From Chara braunii (taxonomy: Eukaryota; Streptophyta; Charophyceae; Charales; Characeae): DNA of 64,000 nt. Where the stretch lies: the NCBI GenBank assembly GCA_003427395.1, contig BFEA01000024.1, positions 311,925 to 375,924 of the forward strand, read 5' to 3'. The translations under genes and the position numbers were made by a program. The notes under the pieces were generated by a model. The model did no database searches. It saw only the letters and a list, made by a program, of their open reading frames with translations, and was not told where the DNA came from. Shown in pieces: positions 30,547 through 41,713 of this stretch; the first letter of the stretch is position 1, and every line of letters begins with the position of its first letter.

Positions 30547-31901
30547 AGAACAGAGAGCCCCTACCGCGCATCGATGATTTGTTAGATAGAGTGCAAGGGT
30601 GTCGGTACTTCAGTAAGATAGATCTGAAGTCCAGGTACCATCAGATTGCAATCCGGACCGAGGATCAACACAAAACCGCCTTTCAGACCAGGTACGGTCT
30701 GTACGAGTTTGTGGTGATGCCTTTCGGTCTTTGCAATGCTCCTGGCACCTTTTAGCACGCTATGAATCGGATATTCCATGACTACTTAGATAAGTTTGTC
30801 GTCGTGTACCTCGATGACATACTTATTTTTAGTAAGACTGACGAGGAGGACGTTGCACATTTGGACAAAGACCTCAGTCTCCTGCGTCAGCACAAGTTCA
30901 AGATCAACGGTGAGAAGTGTGAGTTTGGACGCACCCGTATCTTGTACTTGGGTCATGAGATCTCCGNGGAAGGGTTGAAGCCCGATGACGCAAAGGTGGC
31001 CAGCATTCGTGATTGGCCACGTCCTCAGTCTGTGACTGAGATGAGATCTTTCTTAGGAATGACAGGCTACTATAGGACTTTCGTAAAGAACTATAGCATA
31101 GTGGCCGCTCATTTGACTGATCTGACCCGCCTTGACACCCCATGGGAGTGGACAGATAAGTGCGAGGCTGCTTTCAGACATCTGAAGCATGCATTGACGC
31201 ACTATGAAGTCTTGAAACTTCCTGATCCTGACAAGTGGTTCATAGTCACCACGAATGCCAGCCAATATGGCATTGGCGCCGTGCTCGCGCAGCAGGAGGG
31301 GCCAAAGTTGAGGCCAGTAGAGTACATCTCCAAGAAAATGTCGTCTCAGAAGTTAGCTAAGTCCACTTATGAGAAGGAACTCTACGCGGTATACAAGGCT
31401 CTCACCCATTGGAGACACTATCTCCTTGGGAGGTTCTTCGTCCTCAGGACTGATCATCATACCCTGAGATGGATGAGAACCCAACCGGTACTCTCTGACG
31501 CTCTCAAGCATTGGATCGAAGTCATTGAGCAATATGACTTTGACCCTAAGTATCTCAAAGGGGAGTACAACAAGGTTGCTGATGCCTTGTCGCGCAGACC
31601 GGACTTCTCAGGTGCGCTGATTACTGAGTTCGATCTGACGGACAATGTTACTCAGTCTTTGGTGGAAGCCTATCACGAAGACCAGTTTATGTCTGAGATC
31701 TTACCCAGACTTGAGGCAAAGGATAAGAAAACTTCCGCCGAGTTTGAGTTGGTCAATGGCTTGCTGTTCCTAGAGAAGGCAGGGAATAAACGCTTGTGTG
31801 TTCCAAATAGCGAGTCTTTGCGTAGTTTGTTTTTAGGCGAGTGTCATGATGCCACCGACCATTTTGGGTATAAGAAGACCACAGCCAACTTGCTGCAGTG
31901 A
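30524..31901 (+). pseudogene. pol: Reverse transcriptase, RNase H and zinc linker (G2 pol)
   Basis: Open except for a TAG at 30753-30755 that replaces the glutamine of the ATFQ-type motif B (here GTF-stop-HAMN). [18 protein letters not shown] (motif A), [23 protein letters not shown] (YLDD) and LYLGHEIS, with an N base at 30967. Connection: IRDWPRPQSVTEMRSFLGM, TGYYRTFVKNYS. RNase H: FIVTTNASQYGIGAVLAQ, where the usual catalytic aspartate of TTDAS is asparagine; then STYEKELYAVYKALTHW, RTDHHTLRWM, NKVADALSRR. The linker gives HDATDHFGYKK of the H2C2 finger. It stops with TGA at 31899-31901, likely an arginine codon changed to stop. Confidence 0.88.
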
Positions 31902-33169
31902 TTCTGGTGGCCCACGATGATGCGAGATGCACAGCTGTACGTGGAGACTTGTCAAGTTTGTCAACGGGACAAGCCACGTACTCAGGCTCCTCTTGGGCTT
32001 CTAAAGCCCCTTCCAATTCCGGAACGGCCTGGTGAGAGTCTGTCCATGGATTTCATGGATACTCTTATCACCAGCAAGAGTGGAATGCGTCACATTTTCG
32101 TCATCGTGGGTAGATTTAGTACGTATGCTAGGTTAGTAGCCATGCCAGAAACAGCAAAGACGGAGTACGTGATTAGAATGTTTAAAGAGAACTGGGTCAG
32201 GGAATTTGGTCTAGACCAAAGTCCATTGTTAGTGACAGGGATGTCAGGTTTACCAGCGAGTTGTGGAAGGCCGCTGCTGCAGAGCAGGGCACTCAGTTGC
32301 AAACGACTTATGGGAATCACCCAGAGGCCAACGGCCAGGCTGAGCAACTGAACCGCGCTGTGCAACACTTGTTGAGGCATTACATCAAGCCCAACCAGGT
32401 GGACTAGGATGAGAAGCTTGCTCTCGTCGCCAGTCTGTATAACAATGCGATACACAGCGCCACTGGGGTGAGCCCGAATAGTATGCTACTGACTTTCAAG
32501 CCTAGACTACCGTTGGATTTCCTTCTTCTTGAGAATCAGTCAACTGCTGCACCCGGTACATTAGAGTTTGCTTACCACTATGAACAGAAGATGCAGCAGG
32601 CGGTAGAACAGATGCAGAAGGCACAGGCCGCGATGATAGAGTCCGAAAACAGACACCGTCGGCCTTCTACATTTCAGGTTGGGGATAGAGTCTGGGTTAA
32701 GTCTTCAGAACTGGGACAGGAGTACGGGATATCCCGCAAACTCATGCCTTAGTACTTTGGACCTTGGGAAGTCTTGGACATCGTCGGGACAGATCCGGAT
32801 GGTCCATCATATGTTATCCGGATTCCTGGTCATCTCCGTACTTATCCTGTTTTTCACGCTTCCAAGCTAGCACCTTTCAAAGAGACTGACCAATTTCCAT
32901 CTCGCCGCTCAATGCTGCCCCCAACCATGGACGGAGAGGTGGACATCGATGATATTGTGGATCATAGAGAGCTGCCGGTATCAAGACCAACAGGCAGGGG
33001 ACGTCCTCCAAAACCGAAGCTGCAGTACCGCGTTCGGTTCCGACATCACATTGATCCAAAGGAGGACCGCTGGTTCACCAGGGAAGAGCTCATGCAAACC
33101 GCTTCTCAGGTTGTAACTCAATATGAGAGATCTCTGCAGAAAGGAAAGCGCCCTATGATCGAAGATTGA
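31902..33169 (+). pseudogene. pol: Integrase with chromodomain (G2 pol)
   Basis: The frame at 31917-32235 has CQVCQRDKPRTQAPLGLLKP (last two zinc ligands) and LSMDFMDTLITSK with the first catalytic aspartate. A frameshift near 32235 follows; the next frame gives SDRDVRFTSELWK (second aspartate) and HPEANGQAEQLN (glutamate). Stops at 32405-32407 and 32750-32752 interrupt it. The frame at 32774-33169 holds the GPY/F-like segment (YPVFHASKLAPF) and a chromodomain-like C-terminus (DIDDIVDHRELPV, YRVRFRHHIDPKEDRWFTRE). All three catalytic acids can be read but not in one frame. Confidence 0.88.
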
Positions 33170-33187
33170 GCTTCTCAGAGGACTGTT

Positions 33188-33200
33188 AAGGAGGAGGGAA
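33188..33200 (+). promoter_or_regulatory. G2 polypurine tract
   Basis: AAGGAGGAGGGAA ends exactly at the first base of the 3' LTR (TGCGAGG at 33201). It primes plus-strand DNA synthesis in LTR retrotransposons. Confidence 0.88.
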
Positions 33201-34120
33201 TGCGAGGCCACTGCCTCTAAGAGCCCCATAAGGCCGCTATTTTGCAGCCCGTCGGCCACCCTAAGTGAAGGCAGGCTCGACGAGGCCCTTAGGGCCCTTT
33301 TCTGGCCACCACGCAACTCAAGGAAATTCAGGCAGTTGCGCAGCGCCAGTTGGTTGAATGAACCCAGGCCCTGGGCCGCCTGTGTGAATGTACGTGAAGC
33401 AGGCCCTGGGCTGGATACGGGTACCGGGCAAAACACAGGCCGAAAGATGTTAGGCACATGCAACCACTTCAGGCCCAAGGCCTGCTTTCCTCGTGACTGG
33501 GCCTCAGGCTACCGGGGCCTATTGGAAGCTTCCTGGACTAGACGCAGGCAGGCCACTTCGATATAGGGAAGGCCTTGCCTCCTCATTCGGCATTCGGGTG
33601 CTGGCTGCATGCTACGCAAGCGCTGCTGCTGCGCTATTTGCGGGCTAGCGCCTACGCTCTCACGGGCGAACAGGGAAGGAGCACGCAGCCATAGCCGAGT
33701 TGCGCTGCTGTATGCTGGGTGAAGCGCAGGGTGGTCCTTGGGTGCTAGTGGCATCTGTGAGTTGGGAAACGAGGTTGTGAGTGTAGCGCGAGACATACCT
33801 GGTGCTGAAGCGTGCGACATTGGTCGCCATATGCTCGTACTTCAGGAACGCTGTTGATGTCATCTTTCTGCTTCGTAGTATAGGCTAGATAGGATCTGGC
33901 ACATGTAGTCTGGGCGCCGAGCGCCAATAGGATATCAACACTGGTTCTTCGTTGATGATGATGGGACTACCCAACATTGTCAATTATGAACTCTTGGTGT
34001 GTTCGTATTTGGTGTATCTCATGATGCAATTATGCTGTTGGTTCGAGGTCAAGACTATCTGGACTCATATGTATGATGTTGTTTGATTGCCGGAGTTCGC
34101 TATTACTCATCTTCCTTGCA
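33201..34120 (+). repeat. G2 3' LTR
   Basis: 920 bp, TGCGAGGCCACTGCC to CTTCCTTGCA, matching the 5' LTR at about 96 percent by eye. It is followed directly by a TA-rich tract. Confidence 0.92.
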
Positions 34121-34171
34121 TATATATATCATATATATATATATTATATAATATATATATATATATATATA
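34121..34171. repeat. (TA)n tract, left part
   Basis: AT/TA repeat between the G2 3' LTR and the hAT-like element. It continues at 34923-35008 on the other side, so the element lies within or next to a TA microsatellite. Confidence 0.85.
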
Positions 34172-34922
34172 CAGGGTTGCCATGCCGAACGTACGGAGGC
34201 CCCTAAGCAGACCCCCGAACGTTCGGGCATTCGGGTACCCGTACGGGGTCAGAACCTGAAGGGGTTCGGACCCCGCAAAAAAATATATTGGCACCTAAAT
34301 ATTATTATTTTTTCTGAAAAATGTTCAGTGAGTTCCTTGTAATGTAAGGTATCTCCCTCTTAATTTTGAAGCCATTCTGTTGAGCAAACAAAAAATGAAA
34401 AATCGACAAAGATGGTGGTTTCAAAACTTGCTGGCCCACTCACTAATTTATTTTTTCTCTTTTTTCACTTTTTGTTTCTCTTTTATTTCGGGGCATGAAA
34501 CAAAATATTACTTTTTAAAACTTTATTTGTATATTCTCTATTATGTAAGATACACATATACAAAGTTTCATGGCAGTTGTCACAGCCCAAAAAAAATAAA
34601 AAATCACCAAAGATGACGGTGTCAAAAACGTGCTCGCCCACTCGATAATTTCATTCTCGTTTTATTTTTTTATAATTTTTATTATTATTATTTAGTTTTA
34701 GTATTTGATTTGTATTTCAAATTTGGTAAAGAATTTGGATGTAACGTTGAGGCAAATGTTGTTTAGTTTATTCTTTTGTATAACATATATTTGTTTTGGA
34801 TTTTTTGTTTTTTTTTTGGGGGTCGGCGTTCGGCCGAACGGCCGAACGAGTCGAGAGGGGTTGCCGAACGTTCGGGCGTTCGGGTTCGGGTGTTCAGCCT
34901 GTCCCGAACGCCGGCAACCCTG
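34172..34922. mobile_element. hAT-like non-autonomous transposon (751 bp)
   Basis: Ends CAGGGTTGCC and GGCAACCCTG form a perfect 10-base inverted repeat; the CAGGG start is typical of hAT. TATATATA lies on both sides, as an 8-bp duplication would, but within a TA repeat this proves little. Subterminal regions are rich in CGAACGTTCGG-like palindromes (34196-34260 and 34840-34910). The AT-rich interior has no transposase. One internal segment resembles the inverted-repeat element at 24.7-25.3 kb. Confidence 0.78.
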
Positions 34923-34975
34923 TATATATATATATATATATTATATATATGATATATATATAATATATATATATT

Positions 34976-35006
<31 letters not shown>

Positions 35007-35008
35007 TT
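34923..35008. repeat. (TA)n tract, right part
   Basis: Imperfect TA repeat, 86 bp, right of the hAT-like element. Confidence 0.85.
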
Positions 35009-35224
35009 ACATACGAGGAAGCGTGATTTTGGGTTCGGGTGCTACCATGTTCGTAATATTAAATTGTCTTTTAAAATTGTACCTCATCTGCTGCGATTTG
35101 GCAAGGGAACGAACGGTTCGTTCGCTTCAAATTATTAAAACGGGCAGACCAAACTATCCGACCTCTCTCGAACATGTTTTGCCTAGTGAAAGCGACCCTA
35201 CAGGCATTGTGGATTAAACCCTCA

Positions 35225-35395
35225 AAAGGAAGGTACCCGTGGCTGCATTGGTAGGAAGCTTATCACATCCAATGGAGGGTCATAAACCCCCTCTTTACCA
35301 TCGGATGCAAACACCTATTAGTGGTAGGCCTATTGCACAATTTTAAAGCAAGGAAGTTGACAGTTGGTATCCCATTTTAGGACCACTGCACGCCG
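35225..35395. repeat. Dispersed repeat, copy 1
   Basis: About 170 bp that align by eye with 53402-53570. Shared blocks include GTAGGAAGCTTATCAC, GGGTCATAAACCCCCTC, CCATCGGATGCA and TTAGGACCACTG (with substitutions). No coding potential and no clear termini; it may be a decayed short transposon. Confidence 0.65.
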
Positions 35396-35767
35396 ATCTT
35401 ACAGTTTTTTCGTGTTAAGTCGAAAAGACTGCAGAAATTGGTCACGGATGGGCGTGTCTGTTTAGTGACCATTGGTGTGGGATGCTAAATTTCTTTGCAA
35501 TGCAGTGTAGGGGCAATGTGCACAGGTTGTGGCTATCTGAGCCAAGTGGTTTAGTGTCATACTTGCACTATGTATGTAGGAGAAGCGAGTTGTTGGCAGT
35601 ACTGACACAATCTATTTTGAGAGAGTGGCTATAGCGTGTCGAAGAGGACTAGAGGGTTATAGGTCAACCGCACCCAAACGCATCAAGTTTTAGTAAATCT
35701 TCGGATCAGCTCTTTCCCCTCTTTTCCCCTTTACTGCATAGAAGATTAATCGATCGTTTGGGGCGAC

Positions 35768-35889
35768 GATGTACTTCTCAAAATTGACAATAAGAAGCAC
35801 TAAAGTTGAAACGCACTAGAACTGGAGCGATGTACTTCTCAAAATTGACGATAAGAAGCACTAAAGTTGAAACGCACTAGAACTGGAGC
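35768..35889. repeat. Tandem duplication, 61-bp unit, two copies
   Basis: Units 35768-35828 and 35829-35889 begin GATGTACTTCTCAAAATTGA and differ at one base, so the duplication is recent or has been homogenised. Confidence 0.92.
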
Positions 35890-38800
35890 GAAGACTTAAG
35901 CTCAAGATACTGGTCACTGAAGCTTGACAACGACTATGCAAAATCATATGTTCCCCATACAGCCAAGTCCTCATGAGAGTCCGTTCGAACAACCAACCAC
36001 GTTTGTTGGATCACTGGTTACCGAGCATGAAAAAGTTGTTTGAAGACGAGCACAGAGAGGTACGAAAGAAATAATGATAAAACGAGAAACTGAGGGGTAA
36101 TGAAAGTTGTAGAGGCAGCACAAGCTAGCCCGCCAGGGAGTCAGATGACACCTATTTCAACCCCTATGACATGACCTTGCATTTGACATCTCTCTACCCA
36201 CTTCTCACGAGTTCCTATCAGTGAGTTGCACGCGGTCACAGGATACGTTAAACCCCTTTCACATTCCACATCCTCTCCTCTCTTCGTCAATTCTCACTAG
36301 AACCTCGAGTCACCCTCATCTCGTGACCAGTAACTATTTTATAGTAATTTCTTCCCCCTTTCAGTGATAGTAAAGTCGCCGCCGGAAATAAGGGCTATCG
36401 TAACCACTTCTGGCTTTTATTTTTTCATGATTGTAAACGGTGAGAGGCAACAGGCAATATCTGTCCCGCAGGAGTGCAAGTGACCTTAACAAAACTTGCG
36501 AACCCTTTACAAAAATCTATGATTTCAAATGATCACACACACGCTCGTGAGCACCTCATACATCTCAGTATCCTCAGCATAACGCCACTTCTCTTTAATG
36601 GGGAAGGTAGCGCCGTACGATGAGAGTTACTGAGAGTGCCTAGATGCAAACGACTGACTTTTATTACTAAGGAAACACACTAGTTCTTTCTCTAATCATT
36701 CTCAGTCCGTCACCATTTGTAATCGCCTCTCAAACACCCCATTGAAGTGATTTGTTGGTAGCCATAGACAAACGTAGCCTGGAGGAGAAGATAGAAGCAA
36801 GTGCTCGACGATGGTAAAGGAAACATTATTTGCTCCGAGATTGTCGTGCCACTAGTGACGTCAAACAATAAGTTGTAGTGTTAAGCTTTTGCTAAATCCA
36901 ATATTTGACGGTCATGTTTATCGCTCATAACCGACGTAATCACGAGTCCTTTAACGACCATACACAAACACATGTGAAAGACAAGGCGATGAAAAATTGA
37001 AAGCAACAACTACAACTCTCTCTGGAGAAAAAATGGCGTCAATCGTTCTCTTGCTACGTACTATTCTCTGTCTGACCGAAAAGCACTACTCTCACACATA
37101 TGTTAAGTCCAGTGTCCACCCCTCTCTTCGACGGACTACAACTCTCTCCAACATTGCTAGTAGCAACTCCTGGCATAATGGCAGATGTCTACCAACCAAT
37201 CGTTGATGATGAATGGGACGATGATCGGCGAAAGCATGAAGGCATCACTGATGACGTCAACCATACTACGTATGCACATCTCCCACGAAGGTCTCATACG
37301 AAGTCTGGCCCTTCCCACTCTTGCACACCACCAACAACCTTATTTGCACATCCGCTCTCGACTACCCCCACACCGGAGATGGAGGGTGGTACGGATAGCG
37401 CATGGAGGCAAGTGACACAAACTGCTAGAGAAAGAAGTTGAAATCAATAGTGAGTTCACACGTAAGTCTAACTTCTCTCTCTCACGCATACCGGTAGACG
37501 TTTGTGCCTTGCCGCAACACATTATCCTCTGCGATCATGTCACTGTCTCTCCTTGCCCTTATCTGCCTCACGACCTTAGGTCCTCCGTCGTCATGAGCTC
37601 GCCTCGGGGCCGTTTTCCACAAATGGCGTTGGTCTGCGGTCCTGTAGCTACTGATCCACTCCATGCTATGACTGGGTCTCAGCGTCACTGGCCTCGAACT
37701 CTGCTTCGGAGTCCTGGTCCAATTGATGTTGCTCGCGCTCGGTAGTCCTGGTAGAAGTTCTTGTTTCATGGTACACAATGGTTACCTCAAGTTGAGCGGT
37801 ATCACAGTCTCGTCGAAGCCTCATTTCTGCTTTGTTCCTTGACTCGGTGATAGTGGCTTGTAACTTCTGATCTCACTTATTGTGCACAGGTTTCAGTTGC
37901 AATAATCTTATGAGATCTCAACCGCCAGTTATTCCTTCTTCATTAATCCTGAGACTCACCCTCAAAAAATTTCTTTATCATGACTTCTTGTGCCGAGTCT
38001 AGGACATGCACACTGTTCTTAAGTTGTAAAGTTGACTTAACTCTCGCTTAACTGAGTAAGGCGAGTTTTATTTGGCTCGTTTCAACAGACCAAACGGATT
38101 GATTAAGCTCCAAGTCATATATATATCAACTGATCTCTTTTAAGAAAAATATGTTACTGCTTTTTCAGGGAACAAAAGAGGTTATACTTACTGAGGTCGT
38201 GATCCTGAGATTGTTTCACTTGATTGATGGGCAAGAAGCAATCCATTCTGAAAAGGATCATTTATTTGTTAGCCAAGTTTTTACTCACTGGTGACTTACT
38301 TGAGTAAAACTCCTTCTAGGAGTTTAGACAAGAAAACAAAATAAAATATATATGAACTTCTTAGTGCTTGATCATTCGTTGTTTTATGTATCAAGCTCAA
38401 CCCATTTATGGTCAGTGACTTTTACTAAATTGCGGTCAGCAAGATACTGTGCACCATTTTAATTGTGGTAGTTGTTAATGCTACCTTATGTAATATATGA
38501 ACAGAGGTGTATCTAATAGCACTCGGTATCATATACTGATAGAGGCAACATATAACAATACACTGCATTATAAACGATCACATGCCATGTTGGGTTGTAC
38601 CTTGCGTGCGATATTAACGGAGGTATGACCTAGCAGTTCCTCAAGTCGTGCTCTAGTTGCTGAATTGTGTAGTATATGAATGAGAAGAAGCCGCGAATGA
38701 CACGTTGCTTACTACTTGGGTGAGATTTGTCACTAGTGGTGTCGTGTGTATTTATTTAACTTTTAAGTAAGGAAATCCTCAAATAATACCCTCAAGGGCC

Positions 38801-39300
38801 TCAACAATGTTTGAATACTGGGAGTTTAGAGCAATACCCCGTATAGTATACGAGCTAAGATTATTGTTGGCATTCCCTGTATTCTTTATCAGCGAGAATT
38901 ACCCATGGTGTAGCGTCTACGTTGTACAAAAACAGGGTCTGGATTCAATAGTTCTCAGTTTTACAAGGACAGAGACTGTGCCAAGCAACCCAATGCGTTA
39001 TACGTTAACAAAAGCGCTCACCCAAAACCTGCTGCTACATTCAATTAATAGTGATTTCCTAATGACATCATAGCTAACAACAAGTTCTAAGCAACATGCA
39101 ACCCTCAAGAATTCTGAGTGAAATGACAAGCAAGCATTCCTACCTATCTATCACCAGTGAGCCCCTAATTGCAAATAGTAACCCACACTGTCCCACAGTA
39201 AACCACCAACAACCGTTTTTTTAGTATTAGTCCTGGTTTTCTTAAAACCTATCATCCTTCTCCGTTCGTCTTGTCAGGAAACTGCAACAGACAAAATAAG
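35890..39300. other. Long region without a recognised gene
   Basis: Moderately AT-rich DNA. A frame at 37100-37441 (113 residues, MADVYQPIVDDEWDDDRRK) and an antisense frame at 37482-37778 have no similarity I recognise. Style and composition resemble 54-60 kb, with many short tracts of TGAGA/TCTCA type. Nothing firm can be called. Confidence 0.3.
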
Positions 39301-39359
39301 GAAAAATCATGTATAGCAAGGACACCCTGGTGATGCTTTGCACCGTCTATTGAGACAAA

Positions 39360-39548
39360 GTGGAAGGCTGGGAAGAAAAGGTTATTGAGGACATCCTATC
39401 CCTCTTGAAGCCAATGAGGGAGCAGACACTCAAGCTAGTAAAAGCCCAAAAATTCATCGAGTATTCATTTATTTTCACAGACCAGATGAGAAGTTGCAGA
39501 ATACTTCCTCATCCATTGAGGTTGTCGAACGAGCTAGGAAGATCGTAA
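39360..39548 (+). pseudogene. Short-ORF module M1, function unknown
   Basis: A 62-residue frame: EEKVIEDILSLLKPMREQTL, then KAQKFIEYSFIFTDQ. After a one-base shift the -1 reading gives EKLQNTSSSIEVVERARKIV. This resembles the ORF at 57934 (VKEENIIEYVFEFRD, then GKLHSTDSFSETIEQARARL). The coding text meets GTAAGTG at 39545-39551, a strong splice-donor-like sequence. The 57934 copy has TTAAGTG at the matching place. Predicted form: a helix followed by a beta strand. Function unknown. Confidence 0.35.
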
Positions 39549-39902
39549 GTGACCAGCTTTGAACTTACCCCAACAATCATCTCCTAGGTCTAGTCTAATC
39601 ATCTCAACTCAAGTAATCATCTAAGAAAGGATCATAGTACAGTTATGAATAGATAATTTCAGTCAAAGGCACAAGGACTTCTTTGAATTCTCAATTGGAG
39701 CGAGAAGAAGAGACAGGAAAGAAGAGTGTTTTGTGCACACAGCAAGAGAGAGCGGATAAGTGGGAATATACTGAGACACACTTTATTGCATTGTTTAAAG
39801 GTTAGATGAGAAAGAAACACTCACCATTATCAAGAGACTAACTATAATCGAGTGTACAGTGTATTATCATGATCAGAACAGTGAGACAATCAACAAGGTT
39901 GT

Positions 39903-40190
39903 CACGCGGGGGTCCCGAGGGCCAGAGTCGGGGTAGGGGTATCACCCCTGGACCCCCACTGCGGGGATCTCCGATCCCCACCCCCGCCAAATTACCCCTG
40001 CCAAATTACCCCCACCCCTACCCCAACCCCGGCACCCCTGCTCCCGGCCCGCACCCCCGCCCCCNNNNNNNNNNNNNNNNNNNNNNNNNNNNNNNNNNNN
40101 NNNNNNNNNNNNNNNNNNNNNNNNNNNNNNNNNNNNNNNNNNNNNNNCCTCCACCCCCGCCCCCGCACCCCGCACCCCACACCCCCACAT
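39903..40190. repeat. GC/C-rich repeat block with assembly gap
   Basis: Starts CACGCGGGGGTCCCGAGGGCC, AGAGTCGGGGTAGGGG; a close copy of these first 40 or so bases lies at 41041-41083 in the same direction. Then come CCCC-rich repeats such as CCCCGCC and an N gap at 40065-40147. It resembles the GC-rich ends of the hAT-like elements but has no proven inverted terminus. Confidence 0.5.
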
Positions 40191-40485
40191 CGATGTGCTC
40201 GACCGGTAGCGAAATAACAGGAGATAATCTCAAATTCCTACAAACAATTATGTTCCTACTTTTGACTAGTCTGAAACAGATTGCGATGCAACAAGGAATA
40301 ATTACTACCTATCTGCAGTTGTCTGTCAGTTGTTAGCAAATTCCGTTACAAGTTACAACTAACTAATAAAAAATAAATATATATATTTTTTTAAAGGCTA
40401 ATTTTTTAAGCCCAACCAATTCAATTACCTCTCGAATCTGGACATGATGGCCTTTCAAGCCTTTTTTATTGTCATTATAGTATTA

Positions 40486-40842
40486 CGGGGAACCTCGTAG
40501 CAGCCACATCCGTGCTCAAGTCTCCAACGAGGGAACATGCGGGAGCTGCACCCACCAGCAGGTGCGACATTTGCTAAAGCAGGTGGGCGATATCGGCCAG
40601 GGGTCAGCCGATAGCATCAGGACCGAGCTTCTGAGATGGACCAGTCACTGTGCCTGCCCTCCGATCCCCTCCCCTTATGAATATCAACAGTCTCTACTCA
40701 ATGCCACTCGGGGGGACCAACGACATATCTCTAGGTGGCGGGTGCCAAGCTTGCCCAAGAAGGTGCATGAGGCCAATGGGGTTTGAACTCAAGACCTCCT
40801 GAATGCCACTTGCGCGCCTTACCAACTGAGATAGGCCGGTCA
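40486..40842 (-). mobile_element. Candidate tRNA-derived SINE
   Basis: On the minus strand the head at 40842 downward reads GGCCTATCTCAGTTGGTAAG then GCGCGCAAGTGGC, with an A-box-like TATCTCAGTTGGT. About 45 bases later is GAGTTCAAACCCC, a good B box, followed by ATTGGCC, which can pair with the 5' GGCC-AT as a decayed acceptor stem. The tRNA fold is otherwise degenerate, so I do not call a tRNA gene. The body runs to about 40486. The flank beyond the head is AAATA-rich. Confidence 0.55.
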
Positions 40843-41628
40843 GTTAAAATAAAAATAAAAATAAAATTATTTGTTGGTGTGCATGCAAAATGGAATTTTA
40901 CAATAATAATATATAATTGAATTGTTTACTGGAATCTTCCCTCCCCCTGTATCCTTCTTGAGTTGTCAGTTGCGTCAACGTCCTGAAGCTCTGGTTCAAT
41001 GTCATGTCTGAAGGTGTGCAATCGACCCATTTTTATGCCCCACGCGGGGGTCCTAAGGGCCCGAGCCGGGGTAGGGCACGAGTTGTGTATCCCCGCTGGA
41101 GTCTCTTTATAGACAGTCCGGTAATTGTCTCTCCCTCATAGAGTTGGCCTGCCTGACATGACCTCTACAGTGCAGAATGCAGACCAGAGGACAAGTTGCA
41201 AAGCATGCATGTACTAGTCTATGTATCACCCGCAGTCGTGGCCGCGGGGTCAGGCTCGGAGGGAAGCCATGTTCACGGCCGCATAGCGGCCACGTTTTTC
41301 ATGGATTTTTCTCGTCGAAAATAATAGGCAAAAAAAAAAAAAGCGGGGGTGTAGGGTTTTTCAAACCGTAGAACCCCAAATATTTTTTTTAAGGAAACAA
41401 TGAATTTTATGAAATTATAAAAAATAAAAAACAAAAAAGGCGGAGAAAAGAAATTAAAAAAAAAAACAAAAAAAAGAAGTTTTTTTCTTTTTGAGATTTT
41501 TGGTTGGCACAACTTGGCAGTTCTTTGTCTTCTTCGATTTTATGGTTTTTTTTTTTATAATAAGTAAAAAATCAAGGAATGAAAAAATAAAAATAAAAAA
41601 TAGTATTGTTATTTCGCAAGGACGATTA
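40843..41628. other. Unrecognised stretch
   Basis: Contains the second copy of the CACGCGGGGGTCC repeat (41041-41083), a perfect GGCCGC-ATA-GCGGCC hairpin near 41278, and long A/T runs (41326-41590). No gene. Confidence 0.35.

Positions 41629-41631
<3 letters not shown>

Positions 41632-41711
<80 letters not shown>
41632..41711. repeat. (TG)n microsatellite
   Basis: About 40 TG units with one TA interruption. Confidence 0.95.

Positions 41712-41713
<2 letters not shown>

Larger units (their letters stand above)
25319..34120 (+). mobile_element. Ty3/Gypsy chromovirus G2, nearly complete (8.8 kb)
   Basis: Full structure: 5' LTR 25319-26239, primer-binding site 26243-26253, gag 27509-29497, pol about 29482-33169 in the -1 frame, polypurine tract 33188-33200, 3' LTR 33201-34120. 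Flanks share TATA on both sides, but the site is AT-rich, so this is weak. The LTRs differ at roughly 30-40 positions of 920 by eye, mostly transitions, so it is not recent. Gag is intact. Pol carries about two frameshifts (near 30524 and 32235) and about four in-frame stops, so the copy is not autonomous now. Confidence 0.93.

Noticed and set aside
35768-35889. A CRISPR-like array
   Set aside because: Only two head-to-tail units without spacers in a eukaryotic repeat region; it is a simple tandem duplication. No CRISPR-like pattern exists elsewhere in the window.
39869-40336. Proline-rich frame across the N gap
   Set aside because: It is a product of CCCC-rich repeats and unknown bases and has no support as a gene.
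40530-40570. Shared 3' end between the SINE candidate and LINE N1-N3
   Set aside because: Only GCAGCTCCC is common; the surrounding bases differ, so LINE-SINE partnership is not supported.
40770-40842. A tRNA gene on the minus strand
   Set aside because: A and B boxes are recognisable, but the D stem and T stem do not pair and there is no clear anticodon arm, so I call a SINE head instead.
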